Source: Mycobacterium sp. 1245111.1 | GTDB lineage: Bacteria; Actinomycetota; Actinomycetes; Mycobacteriales; Mycobacteriaceae | Assembly: GCF_001673405.1 (NCBI RefSeq) | Contig: NZ_LZLV01000034.1 | Coordinates: 206,247-270,246, forward strand | Direction of reading: 5' to 3' | DNA length: 64,000 bases | Notes under the pieces: generated by a model | What the model was told of the DNA's origin: nothing | The model's input: the letters and a program-made list of their open reading frames with translations, nothing else | Databases searched by the model: none | Shown: positions 25,417 through 38,257 of the stretch, piece by piece | Position numbering within the stretch: position 1 is the first letter of the stretch | How the letters are laid out: each line of letters begins with the position of its first letter | Translations under genes and position numbers: made by a program

Positions 25417-25955
25417 CTAATCCGCGAGTCTCCTGAGGACTCGGCAGGGATTACCGGCAGCCAGCACCTGTTCGGGCACGTCCCTGGTGACGACGCTTCC
25501 CGCCCCGATCACCGAGTCCTCGCCGACGGTCACCCCCGGGCACACGATGACGCCGGCCGCAAGCCAGGCGTTGTCGGCGATGACGATCGGCGCGGCGGAT
25601 TCCCAGCCCGCCCGTCGGGATTCGTGATCGTCGACGGGGTGCCGGGGCGTGACAAGCTGGACGCGTGGACCGATCTGCACGTGGTCGCCGATGGTGATCG
25701 ATGCGCAGTCGAGAAAGATCGCATCGTAGTTGACGAAACAGCCCGCCCCGATCGAGATATGCGTGCCGTAGTCGCACTGGAACCGCGGCAGAATCTCCGA
25801 GCCCTCGCCCAGCGATCCGAGCAACTCGTCCAACGCGCGCTCATCGCCCCCGTTGAACGCGTCGAGTAGCCGCCGGCAGGCGTCACGGCCCGCCACCAGT
25901 TCGGGATCGTCGGCGCGGTACAACTCGCCGCTCAGCATCCGGTCACGCTGACTGC

Positions 25956-25959
<4 letters not shown>
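25417..25959 (-). CDS. Maltose/galactoside O-acetyltransferase-like protein
   Basis: Left-handed beta-helix (hexapeptide repeat) acetyltransferase of 180 residues. The N-terminal maltose-acetyltransferase cap is DRMLSGELYRADDPELV. Hexapeptide turns run from THISIGAGCFVNYDAIFLD through IADNAWLAAGVIVCPGVTVG to VIGAGSVVTRDVPEQVLAAG, and the catalytic His lies in VTPRHPVDD. It transfers acetyl from acetyl-CoA to a sugar hydroxyl; the real acceptor in mycobacteria is not known. It overlaps the stop of the upstream dinF gene by 4 bases (ATGA), so it was joined to that operon. The gap of 113 bases to the LuxR-type gene shows nothing clear. Confidence 0.87.
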
Positions 25960-28736
<2,777 letters not shown>

Positions 28737-28766
28737 GCCGCAGGTTCGGTTTGTCGGAGCTCATAC

Positions 28767-31466
28767 TCAGACGCGCTCCTTCTCCACCAACTCGTAGGTC
28801 TCGATGACGTCGCCCTCTTTGAGGTCGGAGTAGGTCAGCGTCAGACCGCATTCGTAACCGTCGCGGACCTCGGTGACGTCGTCCTTCTCCCGTCGCAGCG
28901 ATGACACCGTGAGGTTCTCGGCCACCACGATGTTGTCCCGCAGCAGTCGGGCCTTCGCATTGCGCCGCACCACGCCCGACTGCACCAGGCAGCCTGCGAT
29001 GATGCCGACCTTCGACGACCGGAACAGTGCCCGGATCTCGGCGCGGCCCAGTTGGTTCTCTTCGTAGATCGGCTTGAGCATGCCCTTGAGCGCACTCTGG
29101 ATCTCGTCGATGGCCTGGTAGATCACCGAGTAGTAGCGGATGTCCACGCCCTCGCGGTTGGCCAGCTCGGTGGCCTTGCCTTCCGCCCGGACGTTGAACC
29201 CGATGATGATCGCGTCCGACGCCGACGCCAGGTTGACGTTGGTCTCGGTCACGCCACCGACGCCACGGTCGATGACCCGCAGCGCCACCTCGTCGTCGAT
29301 CTCGATGCCCAGCAGGGCTTCTTCCAGAGCCTCGACGGTTCCGGAGTTGTCGCCCTTCAGGATCAGGTTCAGCTGGCTGGTTTCCTTCAGCGCCGCGTCC
29401 AGATCGTCCAGGCTGATGCGCTTGCGCGAGCGGGCCGCCAGCGCGTTGCGCTTGCGGGCGCTGCGCCGGTCGGCGATCTGACGGGCGATGCGGTCTTCGT
29501 CGACGACGAGCAGGTTGTCACCCGCGCCGGGAACCGACGTGAAGCCGATGACCTGGACGGGCCTCGAAGGCAGCGCCTCTTCGACGTCGTCGCCGTGCTC
29601 GTCGACCATGCGACGGACGCGACCGTAGGCGTCGCCGGCCACGATCGAGTCCCCGACCCGCAGCGTTCCGCGCTGGATCAGCACGGTGGCAACCGGTCCG
29701 CGACCACGGTCGAGGTGCGCTTCGATCGCCACGCCCTGGGCTTCCATGTCCGGGTTGGCCCGCAGGTCCAGGGCGGCGTCGGCGGTCAGCAGCACCGCTT
29801 CTTCCAGCGCCTCGATGTTGGTGCCGGCCTTGGCGGAGATGTCGACGAACATCGTGTCGCCACCGAAATCCTCTGCCACCAAGCCGTATTCGGTGAGCTG
29901 AGCCCGGATCTTGGCCGGGTCGGCGCCCTCCTTGTCGATCTTGTTGACCGCCACCACAATTGGCACGTCGGCCGCCTGCGCGTGGTTGATCGCCTCCACC
30001 GTCTGCGGCATCACGCCGTCGTCGGCGGCGACCACCAGGATCGCGATGTCGGTCGCCTTGGCACCGCGGGCACGCATCGCGGTGAACGCCTCGTGACCCG
30101 GGGTGTCGATGAAGGTGATCGGCCGCTCGGTGCCCTCGAAGTCGACGGTCACCTGGTAGGCACCGATGTGCTGGGTGATGCCACCGGCCTCGCCCTCGCG
30201 CACGCTGGCGTTACGGATGGTGTCCAGCAGTCGGGTCTTACCGTGGTCGACGTGACCCATCACGGTCACCACCGGCGGACGGGTCTGCAGGTCTTCCTCG
30301 CCGCCTTCGTCCTCGCCGTAGGTGAGGTCGAACGACTCCAGCAGCTCGCGGTCCTCGTCCTCGGGGCTGACGACCTGGACGACGTAGTTCATCTCGCTGC
30401 CCAGCAGCTCCAGCGTCTCGTCGCCGACGGACTGGGTTGCGGTCACCATCTCGCCGAGGTTGAACAACGCCTGCACCAGCGAAGCCGGGTTGGCGTCGAT
30501 CTTCTCGGCGAAGTCGGACAGCGACGCGCCACGGGCCAGCCGGATGGTTTCGCCGTTGCCGTGCGGCAACCGGACGCCACCGACGACCGGGGCCTGCATG
30601 TTTTCGTATTCGGCGCGTTTCGCCCGCTTCGACTTGCGACCGCGTCGCGGGGCGCCGCCGGGACGTCCGAACGCACCGGCAGCACCGCCGCGCTGACCGG
30701 GACGTCCACCGCCGCCACCACCGCCGGGGCGGCCACGGAAGCCACCTCCAGGCGGGGCACCGACGCCGCCGCCACCACCACCGCCGCGGTAGTTACCGCC
30801 ACCGCCGGGACGTCCACCACCGGCGGGAGCTCCTGGCCGACCGCCAGGACCGGGACGCGGACCACCGGGACGGGCCGGCCGACCCGCAGCGCCGGCCGGG
30901 CGCGGCGGCATGTTGCCCGGTGAGGCGCCACCGGGGCGCGGAGCGCCAGGACGCGGGGCGCCCGGGCGCGGCGCCTGGGGGCGCGGCATTGCGGGACGCT
31001 CGACCGGCTGGGCCGAGGAGAACGGGTTGTTGCCGACGCGCGGGGTGCGGGCCGCCGGCTTCGGGGCGGCCGGGCGGGGACCGGGGGTTGGTCCGGGTCG
31101 GGTCGGGCTCGGTCCCGGGCTCGCCGCGGGCGCCGGCGGCTGTTCGGCAGCGGGCGCCGGCGCTTTGGCGGCGGGCTCGGCCGGCGCGGGCGCCGGTGTT
31201 GGCTCCGGGGCGGCCGGTTTCGGAGCGGGCTTGGCCGCCGGGGTTTTGGCGGCTGGCTTTGTGGCCGTCGCACCGTTGCCGGACGCCTTCTCGGGCGCGG
31301 GCTTGCCGCCGCCGAACGATTCGCGCAGTCGACGCGCGACCGGCGCTTCGACTGTCGAGGATGCGGATTTAACGAATTCGCCCTGCTCCCCTAGCCGGGC
31401 GAGAACTTCCTTGCTGGTAACACCGAGTTCCTTAGCCAACTCGTGTACGCGGGCCTTGCCTGCCAC
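28767..31466 (-). CDS. infB: Translation initiation factor IF-2
   Basis: GTPase of 899 residues that brings initiator tRNA to the 30S subunit. The N-terminal IF2_N domain ([14 protein letters not shown]) is followed by a very long Pro/Ala/Gly-rich linker (about 60–285), a second IF2_N-like segment ([18 protein letters not shown]), and the G domain: G1 GHVDHGKT (404–411), DTPGHEAF, and NKID. EF-Tu-like domain II and the C-terminal IF-2 domains follow. A GTG start at 31466 is used (first residues MAGKARV). The linker is longer and more Gly-rich than in E. coli, as in other mycobacteria. Confidence 0.97.
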   Translation of the reverse strand: MAGKARVHELAKELGVTSKEVLARLGEQGEFVKSASSTVEAPVARRLRESFGGGKPAPEKASGNGATATKPAAKTPAAKPAPKPAAPEPTPAPAPAEPAAKAPAPAAEQPPAPAASPGPSPTRPGPTPGPRPAAPKPAARTPRVGNNPFSSAQPVERPAMPRPQAPRPGAPRPGAPRPGGASPGNMPPRPAGAAGRPARPGGPRPGPGGRPGAPAGGGRPGGGGNYRGGGGGGGVGAPPGGGFRGRPGGGGGGGRPGQRGGAAGAFGRPGGAPRRGRKSKRAKRAEYENMQAPVVGGVRLPHGNGETIRLARGASLSDFAEKIDANPASLVQALFNLGEMVTATQSVGDETLELLGSEMNYVVQVVSPEDEDRELLESFDLTYGEDEGGEEDLQTRPPVVTVMGHVDHGKTRLLDTIRNASVREGEAGGITQHIGAYQVTVDFEGTERPITFIDTPGHEAFTAMRARGAKATDIAILVVAADDGVMPQTVEAINHAQAADVPIVVAVNKIDKEGADPAKIRAQLTEYGLVAEDFGGDTMFVDISAKAGTNIEALEEAVLLTADAALDLRANPDMEAQGVAIEAHLDRGRGPVATVLIQRGTLRVGDSIVAGDAYGRVRRMVDEHGDDVEEALPSRPVQVIGFTSVPGAGDNLLVVDEDRIARQIADRRSARKRNALAARSRKRISLDDLDAALKETSQLNLILKGDNSGTVEALEEALLGIEIDDEVALRVIDRGVGGVTETNVNLASASDAIIIGFNVRAEGKATELANREGVDIRYYSVIYQAIDEIQSALKGMLKPIYEENQLGRAEIRALFRSSKVGIIAGCLVQSGVVRRNAKARLLRDNIVVAENLTVSSLRREKDDVTEVRDGYECGLTLTYSDLKEGDVIETYELVEKERV
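30612..31289 (-). repeat. Low-complexity Pro/Gly/Ala-rich coding region in infB
   Basis: Roughly codons 60–285 of infB encode alternating Ala-Pro-Lys, Pro-Arg-Pro-Gly-Ala and Gly-rich runs (GGGGG tracts, GRPGGGG). At the DNA level this is a highly GC-rich, imperfectly repeated stretch that could cause assembly or alignment errors. It is part of a real gene, not a separate element. Confidence 0.8.
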
Positions 31467-31532
31467 TACATCTCCTGTCTATGAGGCGACAGCGGTGGTA
31501 GGCCGCGCCTCGGGTTTAGCTATGACGCATGG

Positions 31533-31916
31533 TCATCGTGACTTCACGGTGTGCTCATGTTCTTTGCTGCCTGTTCTGTTGGCGGGATGGCCGGGGCACC
31601 CAGAGGCTTCTTTCAAAGACTCTATGTGCTCGACCAACGCTGATGTTTCCGGTGCGCCAGCGATGCGCAGCGCTCGAGCGAAAGCTCGCCGCCGGATTGC
31701 TTCTGTGGCGCACTGTGGAACGGGATGCAGCCAAGCACCCCGCCCCGGCAGAGTACCTGCTGGGTCAACGGTCACGGTGTATTTGCCGTTCCCGGTCGAC
31801 ACAGCCACCACTCGGAGCAGTTCGACGGCCAACTCTCGCTTTCGGCAACCGACACACGTCCGTACCGGTCCTTCGGTACGTCGATGCGCCGAGGCTGAAG
31901 ACTCGCGCTGGATCAC
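31533..31916 (-). CDS. YlxR-family RNA-binding protein (Rv2840c-like)
   Basis: Small protein of 127 residues of the YlxR/DUF448 family. The family core RTCVGCRKRELAVELLRVV is at residues 19–37, followed by PAGTLPGRGAWLHPVPQC and the RRRAFARALR helix. The YlxR fold binds RNA; in some bacteria it affects transcription of RNase P. It lies between nusA and infB, its near-universal place. A GTG at 31916 is used; mycobacterial orthologs are closer to 100 residues, so the extra length is at the C-terminus (from about EASGCPGHPANRTG), which is variable. Confidence 0.92.
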   Translation of the reverse strand: MIQRESSASAHRRTEGPVRTCVGCRKRELAVELLRVVAVSTGNGKYTVTVDPAGTLPGRGAWLHPVPQCATEAIRRRAFARALRIAGAPETSALVEHIESLKEASGCPGHPANRTGSKEHEHTVKSR

Positions 31917-31973
31917 GGCTTAGTTTACCTGCACCCAACTGGTGGTCAGAACCCCCTGCGGGGCCGAGGCGGG

Positions 31974-33017
31974 CTAACCCTCGTGTGCTATTCCGTGATG
32001 CCCGGCGTCCTCGGAATGCTCGGTGTCGCCGTCGGGTGAATCGCCGCGGATGTCGATCCGCCAGCCGGTGAGCCGCGCGGCCAGGCGGGCATTCTGCCCT
32101 TCCTTGCCGATCGCCAGCGACAGCTGGAAGTCGGGTACCACCACTCGGGCGGCCCGCGCGTTCGGGTCGATCACGGTGACCGACACCACCTTGGCCGGCG
32201 ACAACGCGTTGGCGACGAACCGCGCCGGGTCCTCGTCGAAGTCGATGATGTCGATCTTCTCCCCCGACAGCTCGCTCATGACGTTGCGCACCCGCTGACC
32301 CATCGGACCGATGCAGGCGCCCTTGGCGTTGAGACCCGGTACCCGGGATGCGACCGCGATCTTCGAGCGGTGGCCAGCCTCGCGCGCGACGGCGACGATC
32401 TCCACCGAGCCGTCGGCGATCTCGGGGACCTCCAGTGAGAACAACTTGCGGACCAGGTTGGGGTGGGTGCGCGACAGCGTGATCACCGGCTCGCGCGCCC
32501 CGCGGCTGACGCCCACCACATAACAGCGCAGCCGGTCACCGTGCTCGTAGGTCTCGCCCGGAACCTGCTCGGCGGCGGGGATCACACCCTCGGAGCCCTT
32601 GGTCTCACTGCCCATCCGCACGACCACCAGCCCCCGCGAATTGGCCCGGCTGTCGCGCTGGATCACCCCGGCGACGATCTCCCCTTCGTGAGTCGAGAAC
32701 TCGCCGTAGGTGCGCTCGTTCTCGGCATCGCGGAGCCGCTGCAACATCACCTGACGTGCGGTGGTCGCGGCGATGCGGCCGAATCCCTCCGGGGTGTCTT
32801 CCCACTCGCTGAGCACGTTGCCGTCTTCGTCGAGTTCGCGGGCCAGCACGCGCACCGAACCGGATTTGCGGTCGATGTCGATGTGGGCGTCCGGCTGATG
32901 GCCCTCGGTGTGCCGGTAGGCGCTCAGCACCGCGGCCTTGACGTCCTCGAGCAGGTCGTCGAAGGAGATGCCACGCTCCACCACGATCGCGTGCAGAGCG
33001 GCCATGTCGATGTTCAC
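31974..33017 (-). CDS. nusA: Transcription termination/antitermination factor NusA
   Basis: NusA binds RNA polymerase and nascent RNA and modulates pausing, termination and rRNA antitermination. The 347 residues comprise an N-terminal RNAP-binding domain, an S1 domain (about 105–180), and two KH domains (for example the segment [20 protein letters not shown] and the later [20 protein letters not shown]). As in mycobacteria it lacks the acidic repeats of E. coli NusA. The ATG at 33017 overlaps the rimP stop (ATGA), as expected for this operon. Confidence 0.96.
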   Translation of the reverse strand: MNIDMAALHAIVVERGISFDDLLEDVKAAVLSAYRHTEGHQPDAHIDIDRKSGSVRVLARELDEDGNVLSEWEDTPEGFGRIAATTARQVMLQRLRDAENERTYGEFSTHEGEIVAGVIQRDSRANSRGLVVVRMGSETKGSEGVIPAAEQVPGETYEHGDRLRCYVVGVSRGAREPVITLSRTHPNLVRKLFSLEVPEIADGSVEIVAVAREAGHRSKIAVASRVPGLNAKGACIGPMGQRVRNVMSELSGEKIDIIDFDEDPARFVANALSPAKVVSVTVIDPNARAARVVVPDFQLSLAIGKEGQNARLAARLTGWRIDIRGDSPDGDTEHSEDAGHHGIAHEG

Positions 33018-33544
33018 TTGCCCTCCGTCTCTGCACCTTGATCGCCCGTCGCCAATTCCAGTTCTCGTCGCGGTGGGGGCGAAAACTCAACCTGGACAAC
33101 CGCTTTGGCAACCTCGTCGAATGCGATCAGCCGGAGCGTCCAGTCCCGGCCGTTGCGAACCACGACATTCACCGCGCCGTCACGGGTTTCGCCCACCCGT
33201 CCGGTGACCTGCGATCCGTCTGTCAGGGTGAATTCGACCTTGCGGCCCCGCGCGCGGCGGAAGTGCTTCTCGCTCGTCAGCGGGCGATCGACGCCCGGTG
33301 AGCTGACTTCCAAGACATAGGCACCGCCGATGTCGCGCTGGGCGTCCAGCAGACTGGAGGCCGAGCGAGAAAGCTCGGCGACGGTGTCCAAGTCCAGTGC
33401 CGTGTCGCCGTCGGCGATGACCGTAATCCGCGGCGGCTGCGCCCGCTGATCGATGACCACATCTTCGATTTCGTAACCTGCGCGCGCGAACTCACCATCG
33501 AGCAGCTCGATCACCTGCGTCTGCGACGGTAGCCCGGTGGCCAC
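33014..33544 (-). CDS. rimP: Ribosome maturation factor RimP
   Basis: RimP assists 30S maturation, especially binding of S12 and S5-region rRNA. The 176-residue protein shows the family's [20 protein letters not shown] motif in the N-terminal alpha-beta domain and a C-terminal SH3-like domain with [24 protein letters not shown] at 33544 is the start. It opens the leftward rimP–nusA–ylxR–infB–rbfA–nrnA–dinF operon. The 170 bases upstream, divergent from the Rv2843-like gene, show no promoter I could assign with confidence. Confidence 0.94.
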   Translation of the reverse strand: MATGLPSQTQVIELLDGEFARAGYEIEDVVIDQRAQPPRITVIADGDTALDLDTVAELSRSASSLLDAQRDIGGAYVLEVSSPGVDRPLTSEKHFRRARGRKVEFTLTDGSQVTGRVGETRDGAVNVVVRNGRDWTLRLIAFDEVAKAVVQVEFSPPPRRELELATGDQGAETEGK

Positions 33545-33714
33545 GGCGAGCTCCTCATCTTGAGTTGTCCGGTCAGTCAGCCCTGCGACACCGAAAATTC
33601 AGCGATCCCGCGGAACGGCCTCCAACGATACGCCAGGAATGCCCTGTAAGACGTGATCGCAGCGAGGTCACCTGGTGTTACAAGCCCACCTGGCGGCAAT
33701 GGCAGGATGTGGCA

Positions 33715-34230
33715 ATGCTTCCCGCCGAGCCTGATTTCGACCCGGTCGTCAGCCGACGACGGGTGCTGACGGGCGGCGTAGCGCTCGCTGCGCTGGCGAT
33801 CGCCACTCCCGCATGCAGTTCACCGCCCGCACCACCTACGGTCGACGAACTCGAGGCCCAGGTCAGCCTTGCCCGTCAAGACAGCGACTCGGCAACCGCT
33901 GCGGCCGCCGGCGCATCGGAGCAGGTCAATAAGGCGCTGAAACAGGTCGCCACCGAACGCTCGCAGCACATCCAGGCCCTGACAACCGAAATCCAGCGTC
34001 TCGCACCGCCGTCGTCGGTGACGACGAGTCCTACCACCACCACATCGGCCGCCGCAGCCCCCGCGCCGCCGCTGGCCGATGTGGTCAAGTCGCTCAAGGC
34101 ATCGGCAGACAGCGCCCGTGAGCTGGCGATCACCTCATCGGGGTATCGCGCCGGGTTGCTCGGGTCGATCGCCGCGTCGTGCACCGCGTCGTACACGGTC
34201 GCGCTGGCGTTCGAAACGGCCGCGTCGTGA
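33715..34230 (+). CDS. Exported Ala-rich protein with twin-arginine signal (Rv2843-like)
   Basis: 171 residues from the ATG at 33715. The N-terminus has a twin-arginine pattern (VVSRRRVLTGG) and a hydrophobic stretch ending at TPAC–SSPPAP. Cys34 could be lipidated although the residues before it match the lipobox poorly. After a Pro/Ser linker the mature part is a predicted coiled helix (ELEAQVSLARQDSDSATAAA) and a Thr/Ala-rich low-complexity segment. Next to the DUF4439 gene it corresponds to Rv2843–Rv2844. The two genes overlap (stop TGA shares bases with the next start), so the products probably work together. Function unknown. Confidence 0.78.
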   Translation: MLPAEPDFDPVVSRRRVLTGGVALAALAIATPACSSPPAPPTVDELEAQVSLARQDSDSATAAAAGASEQVNKALKQVATERSQHIQALTTEIQRLAPPSSVTTSPTTTTSAAAAPAPPLADVVKSLKASADSARELAITSSGYRAGLLGSIAASCTASYTVALAFETAAS

Positions 34231-34685
34231 CCTCGACCGAGCCGTCGAGTGGCGACACCCCCGCCGACAAGGCGCTGTGTGCCGCGCTGGCCAACGAGCA
34301 TGCCGTCGTTTACGGCTACGGCGTCGTGTCGGCACGCTGCACGCCGGAAGTGAACGCGTTGGTGTCGTCGGCGCTGAGTCAGCATCGCGAGCGCCGCGAC
34401 CAGGTGATCTCGATGCTGACGGGTCGCTCGGTGGCCGCGCCGGTGGCAGCCGCCGGCTACCAGCTGCCGACGCCGGTCATCACCCCGGCCGACGCCGAGA
34501 AGCTGGCCGTGCGGATGGAAACCGACACCGAGGCCAGCTGGCGCGCCTTCCTCGAGCAGGCGCAGAGCAACGACGACCGGACGTTCGCCGTCACGGCGCT
34601 CACCCAGAGCGCGGTGCTGGCCGCCAAATGGAAACAGGCGCAAGGCAATTGGCCGATCACCACCGCCTTCCCCGGAGCCGACTAG
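34227..34685 (+). CDS. Ferritin-like DUF4439 protein (Rv2844-like)
   Basis: All-helical protein of 152 residues of the ferritin-like DUF4439 type. The GTG at 34227 overlaps the previous stop. Helix segments include ADKALCAALANEHAVVYGYG (a Glu-His pair as in ferritin-like metal sites), VSSALSQHRERRDQVISML (His and Glu), and METDTEASWRAFLEQAQ. The acidic and His residues at ferritin-like spacing suggest a metal or small-ligand site, but the function is unknown. Its stop TAG overlaps the convergent TIR–WD40–NHL gene stop in the shared tetranucleotide CTAG. Confidence 0.8.
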   Translation: MTSTEPSSGDTPADKALCAALANEHAVVYGYGVVSARCTPEVNALVSSALSQHRERRDQVISMLTGRSVAAPVAAAGYQLPTPVITPADAEKLAVRMETDTEASWRAFLEQAQSNDDRTFAVTALTQSAVLAAKWKQAQGNWPITTAFPGAD

Positions 34686-37600
34686 TTCAGCGCCGGCGAC
34701 TGGATCACCCAGCCGGTTTCTTTGTCGACAACGTAGACACTCCCCGCGTGGCCCACTGCCACCGCCCAGATCCTGTCCAGCCCGCTGAAGGGGAGTTGGC
34801 TCGGTTTGTCGGCTCCCGGCGGCAGTTCCAGCACCACGTAGTGCTGCGACCGCTGGGCGACCACATACACAACGCCTGCCGGGTCCACGGCGATGCCGCC
34901 GATGTCGGTGATGCCGCCGCCGAAAGGCAGTGGCGACCATGACTTTTGGCCGAGGGCCAGCTTAAGCACATTGTTGTGCTCCCCGCCCGCGAGATATACG
35001 TTTCCGGCCTCGTCGACCGCCAGAGCATTGGGCTGTGCGCCGGCGTGCGGCAGCTCGGTGGCCGCCGACGATCCCGCAGCCAACCGAAGCACTCGTTTGT
35101 TGCCGTAGTCGGCGACATAGACGGTGCCGGTCGCGTCGACGGCCACATCGCTGGGTTCATTGAGTCCGCTGAAGGGCAATCGCCTGGCGGCGTGGGCGCC
35201 TGCAGGCAGCTCGAGTACTCGGTTGTGGTCGCTGTCCGCCACGTACACGTCGCCCGCCCGGTCGACGGCAACCCCGTCGGGATGGCCCAGTCCGTCGATC
35301 GGTAGCGCGGTGACATCCGTGGTGGAGACGCCGAACTTGACGACGCGGTTGTTGCCGGTGTCGGCGACGTAGATGTTGCCTGCTTTGTCGACGGCGAGAG
35401 CGGTGGGCTGATTGAGCCCGTCGATCGGCATGCGAGTCTCTTCGGACACGATGGTGCGGCTGTCGTCGATCGCCGACGGAAGTCTGGGACACTGCGGCGT
35501 GTCGCCGATTTCCGACGAGACCCAGTCACGCCACTGGTGGCGGCTCATGTTCATCGTCACCTTGTCGCACAGCGTCTCCGTGGTGGCGGTAGCAGGCCAG
35601 GATCGAATAGTGGAATCCCAACTGGCACTGATCAATTGGCGCCCATCCGGGGTGAACGCAACACCACCGACGGGGCTGATTCCCTCGACCAGCGGGTCAC
35701 CGAGAGGACGGCCGGCGTCGACGTCCCAGAACCGCACAGACGCGTCTTTGCTCCCACTGGCCAAGCGGTGCCCGTCCGGACTGAACGCCAGGCTGAACAC
35801 TTCGTCGGTGTGGCCGGTCAGCGTGTGGAGCAGCCGGCCAGACTCGACATTCCATACTCGCACCGTATGGTCCTTGCCACCGCTGGCCACCCTGTGCCCG
35901 TCAGGGCTCACCACCACGCTCAGTACCTCGGCCTCGTTGCCGGTCAAGGGCGGGCCGATCTGCCGGCCCGTGGCGACATCCCACAACCGCACCGTCTGGT
36001 CGGCACTGCCGGTTGCGAACCAGCGCGCTCCGGGGCCGAACGCCACCCCATTGACGGGCTGGCTATTGCCGACCGAGAGAACTCGGATCGTATGAAGCGT
36101 GTCCGCGTTGCGCAGCCAGACCGTGCCGTCGCCGGCTGCCGATGCCAGCAGGTGCCCGTCTCGACTGAACGCAACACCCAAGACCGCCCGAGTCTGACCG
36201 GTCAGCGCATCACTGCGCCACTCGCCATTCTCCGACTTCCACAACCGCACTGTGCCGTCGAAGCTGCCGCTGGCGACCCGACGGTCATCCGGGCTGAACG
36301 CCACGCTGCGTACCAAGTCGGTATGACCGCGCCATGGCGGCCCGATCTGCTCGCCGGTGTCGGAGTTCCACAGTCGCACGGTGTTGTCGTCACCGCCGGA
36401 GACGAGGCGGTGACCATCTGGACTGACCGCCACACTCATGACGGCGTTGGGCCCCTTCAATATTCGAGTGTTGCTCCAGATCCGCACAGTGCCGTCCTGG
36501 CTACCGCTGGCAAGAAGCCGTCCGTCGGGACTGAAGGCGACGCTGGTGACCTGACGGGTGTGCCCGACAAGCGGGTCGCCGAGATTCACCCCGGGCGGGA
36601 GCGTGGTGTCGGCGTCCCACAGCCGAACGGTGTTGTCATCTCTCGCGGAGGCCACGCGTCTGCCGTCCGGACTGAAAGCCACACCGAGGACATTGCTGAG
36701 GCCCCACTGCAGCGGCTCACCGATCTGGTGGTGGGTATCGACGTCCCACAACCGCATCGACGTATCGGCGCCTCCGACGCTGCCCGACACCACTCGGTGC
36801 CCATCGGGACCGAATGCCACCCCGACCACGAGCGACTTGTGACCGGTGAACGCATCGCCGATCGGTTGCCTGGTATCGGCATCCCACAAACGCAACGTCA
36901 TGTCGCCGCTTCCGGAGATCACCCGGTGTCCGTCGGGGCTGAACGCCACGCTCGTCACCCTGTTCTCGTGGCCCGTGAGCGGATCGCCGGCCGCAACTCT
37001 GGTATCGGCGTCCCACAGTCGCACCGTGTTGTCTTCGCTGCCCGAGGCCAGGAGGCGGCCGTCGGCACTGAACGCGACGCCCAGCACGGGCCGGGTGTGA
37101 CCGCTGAGCCGGTCGCCGATTTGGCGCCCTGCGTCGACATCCCACAGCCGCACGGTGGAGTCTTGGCTGCCGGAAACCAGTTGGTGCCCACCGGGACCGA
37201 ACGCGATGCTGTTCACCCTGCGGGTGTGGCCGGTCAAGGTGTGCAGGAGCTGACCGGACTCAGTGCTCCAAACCCGAATGCTCGCATCGTCTTCCGCGGT
37301 GGCGACGAGGCGCCCGTCTTGACTGATGGCCACACTCCAGACCATTGAGCCGGTGGGAATGATCTTCACGGTGTCGGCGCGGGAAGCCGCCGCGTACAAC
37401 AGTGCACCCTCGTCGGGATTGGCGGTAAGACCGCGGGCGGCGAGTAGTTCCTGCATGGCTCGCATATCGCCACCGGGCTTACGCTGGGAGAGTATGTCAA
37501 CGGCTTCCGCAGTCAGGCGAAGCGCCGTCGCCTGATTTCGCTGCCGGATGGCTTCGCGCTCTTGATCCACGGCGTGCCCGCGCTGTATGACAGCGACGAC

Positions 37601-38257
37601 CGCCCCCACGACAGCGATGACCGTGAGTACCGCCAGAGCGCCGACTGCACTCTCCCGCAGACGGCGTCCACGTCTGAGCTCGCGCCGATCATCATACGCC
37701 AGTTGATCTTTGGACTTTCCATGAATTCGAGCGGCCACTTCGGTGATCTGCTCGCGCAGCGGCGGGTACTTCGGATCCCACTCCGGCTGTTCGCTGATGT
37801 CGATGTACAGGGGCTTGATGGCCAGCGCACCGGGCTCGGTCAACACCGGCGGGGCCGCGTCCGACAGATCAGGGTCGAACCGGCCTTGGCCTGCATCCCA
37901 CTGCAACCGGCCACCGGCCAACACCAGCAACAACCGATCGGAGCCGCGATGCTCGAGCCAGTAGCCGATTTCTTTGTTCACCCAATGTGATTCGGCGGCC
38001 TGCGGCGAGAGCATCACCACGAGGAAGCGGGACCGATCGAGCGCCTCGGTGATACCACCCCAGAGGTCGGGCCTGACCGTCAGATCGGTGTCGTCGCGAA
38101 AAACCCGCAGTGCCCGCAATTGGCCCAGGCGTCGACCGATCTGGTGCAGGCCTTTCTGGATTCCGGTGGCGGCCTGTCGATCTCGATGCGTGTAGGACAA
38201 GAACGCGTCGTACTCAGACGGCTGTGCCAGGTTCTCCGCGGCGACGGCGTCGGTCAT
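34682..38257 (-). CDS. TIR domain–TM–WD40(14)–NHL(6) membrane receptor-like protein
   Basis: 1191 residues. A TIR domain occupies about 14–180, opening YDAFLSYTHRD, with LRVFRDDTDL (50–59) and the alpha-helix motif HWVNKEIGYW, where Glu96 is placed like the catalytic Glu of TIR NADases. One membrane segment follows at about 204–224, flanked on its N side by eight basic residues (RRELRRGRRLRES). Then comes a helical linker, fourteen WD40 blades (about 305–887, two seven-bladed propellers), a cap with the only two Cys of the protein, and six NHL repeats (946–1191) like the sensor of mycobacterial PknD. Predicted topology is TIR inside, propellers outside. The ATG at 38257 overlaps the stop of the partner gene (ATGA). 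NAD cleavage and the ligand are inference. Confidence 0.88.
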   Translation of the reverse strand: MTDAVAAENLAQPSEYDAFLSYTHRDRQAATGIQKGLHQIGRRLGQLRALRVFRDDTDLTVRPDLWGGITEALDRSRFLVVMLSPQAAESHWVNKEIGYWLEHRGSDRLLLVLAGGRLQWDAGQGRFDPDLSDAAPPVLTEPGALAIKPLYIDISEQPEWDPKYPPLREQITEVAARIHGKSKDQLAYDDRRELRRGRRLRESAVGALAVLTVIAVVGAVVAVIQRGHAVDQEREAIRQRNQATALRLTAEAVDILSQRKPGGDMRAMQELLAARGLTANPDEGALLYAAASRADTVKIIPTGSMVWSVAISQDGRLVATAEDDASIRVWSTESGQLLHTLTGHTRRVNSIAFGPGGHQLVSGSQDSTVRLWDVDAGRQIGDRLSGHTRPVLGVAFSADGRLLASGSEDNTVRLWDADTRVAAGDPLTGHENRVTSVAFSPDGHRVISGSGDMTLRLWDADTRQPIGDAFTGHKSLVVGVAFGPDGHRVVSGSVGGADTSMRLWDVDTHHQIGEPLQWGLSNVLGVAFSPDGRRVASARDDNTVRLWDADTTLPPGVNLGDPLVGHTRQVTSVAFSPDGRLLASGSQDGTVRIWSNTRILKGPNAVMSVAVSPDGHRLVSGGDDNTVRLWNSDTGEQIGPPWRGHTDLVRSVAFSPDDRRVASGSFDGTVRLWKSENGEWRSDALTGQTRAVLGVAFSRDGHLLASAAGDGTVWLRNADTLHTIRVLSVGNSQPVNGVAFGPGARWFATGSADQTVRLWDVATGRQIGPPLTGNEAEVLSVVVSPDGHRVASGGKDHTVRVWNVESGRLLHTLTGHTDEVFSLAFSPDGHRLASGSKDASVRFWDVDAGRPLGDPLVEGISPVGGVAFTPDGRQLISASWDSTIRSWPATATTETLCDKVTMNMSRHQWRDWVSSEIGDTPQCPRLPSAIDDSRTIVSEETRMPIDGLNQPTALAVDKAGNIYVADTGNNRVVKFGVSTTDVTALPIDGLGHPDGVAVDRAGDVYVADSDHNRVLELPAGAHAARRLPFSGLNEPSDVAVDATGTVYVADYGNKRVLRLAAGSSAATELPHAGAQPNALAVDEAGNVYLAGGEHNNVLKLALGQKSWSPLPFGGGITDIGGIAVDPAGVVYVVAQRSQHYVVLELPPGADKPSQLPFSGLDRIWAVAVGHAGSVYVVDKETGWVIQSPALN
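34685..35422 (-). repeat. Six NHL repeats (beta-propeller)
   Basis: Six units of 41–45 codons (the last one short), each of the form GLxxPxxVAVDxAGxVYVADxxNxRVxxL. Examples are DGLNQPTALAVDKAGNIYVA and SGLNEPSDVAVDATGTVYVA. They should fold as one six-bladed propeller. The sequence type is that of the extracellular PknD sensor of mycobacteria, which supports an extracytoplasmic location. Confidence 0.85.
35597..37345 (-). repeat. Fourteen WD40 repeats of the NHL-bearing gene
   Basis: Fourteen units of about 40–44 codons with the pattern VxSVAFSPDGxxLASGSxDxTVRLWDxDTG and mostly a GHT closing. Two sets of seven would make two propellers. Unit 5 carries a short insertion (GGAD), and units 5–6 and 10–11 have lost the GH dipeptide. 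The units are similar enough to misalign in short-read assemblies. Confidence 0.88.

Noticed and set aside
29052..30923. 623-residue open frame on the plus strand opposite infB
   Set aside because: Antisense shadow of the GC-rich infB gene. It has no recognisable motif and infB is unambiguous.
30612..31289. Regular short GC-rich repeats suggesting a CRISPR array or PGRS element
   Set aside because: They are codons of the Pro/Gly/Ala linker of IF-2. No constant repeat with unique spacers is present.
35537..37348. 603-residue open frame on the plus strand opposite the TIR–WD40–NHL gene
   Set aside because: Periodic antisense reading of the WD40 repeats; repetition comes from the real gene on the other strand.
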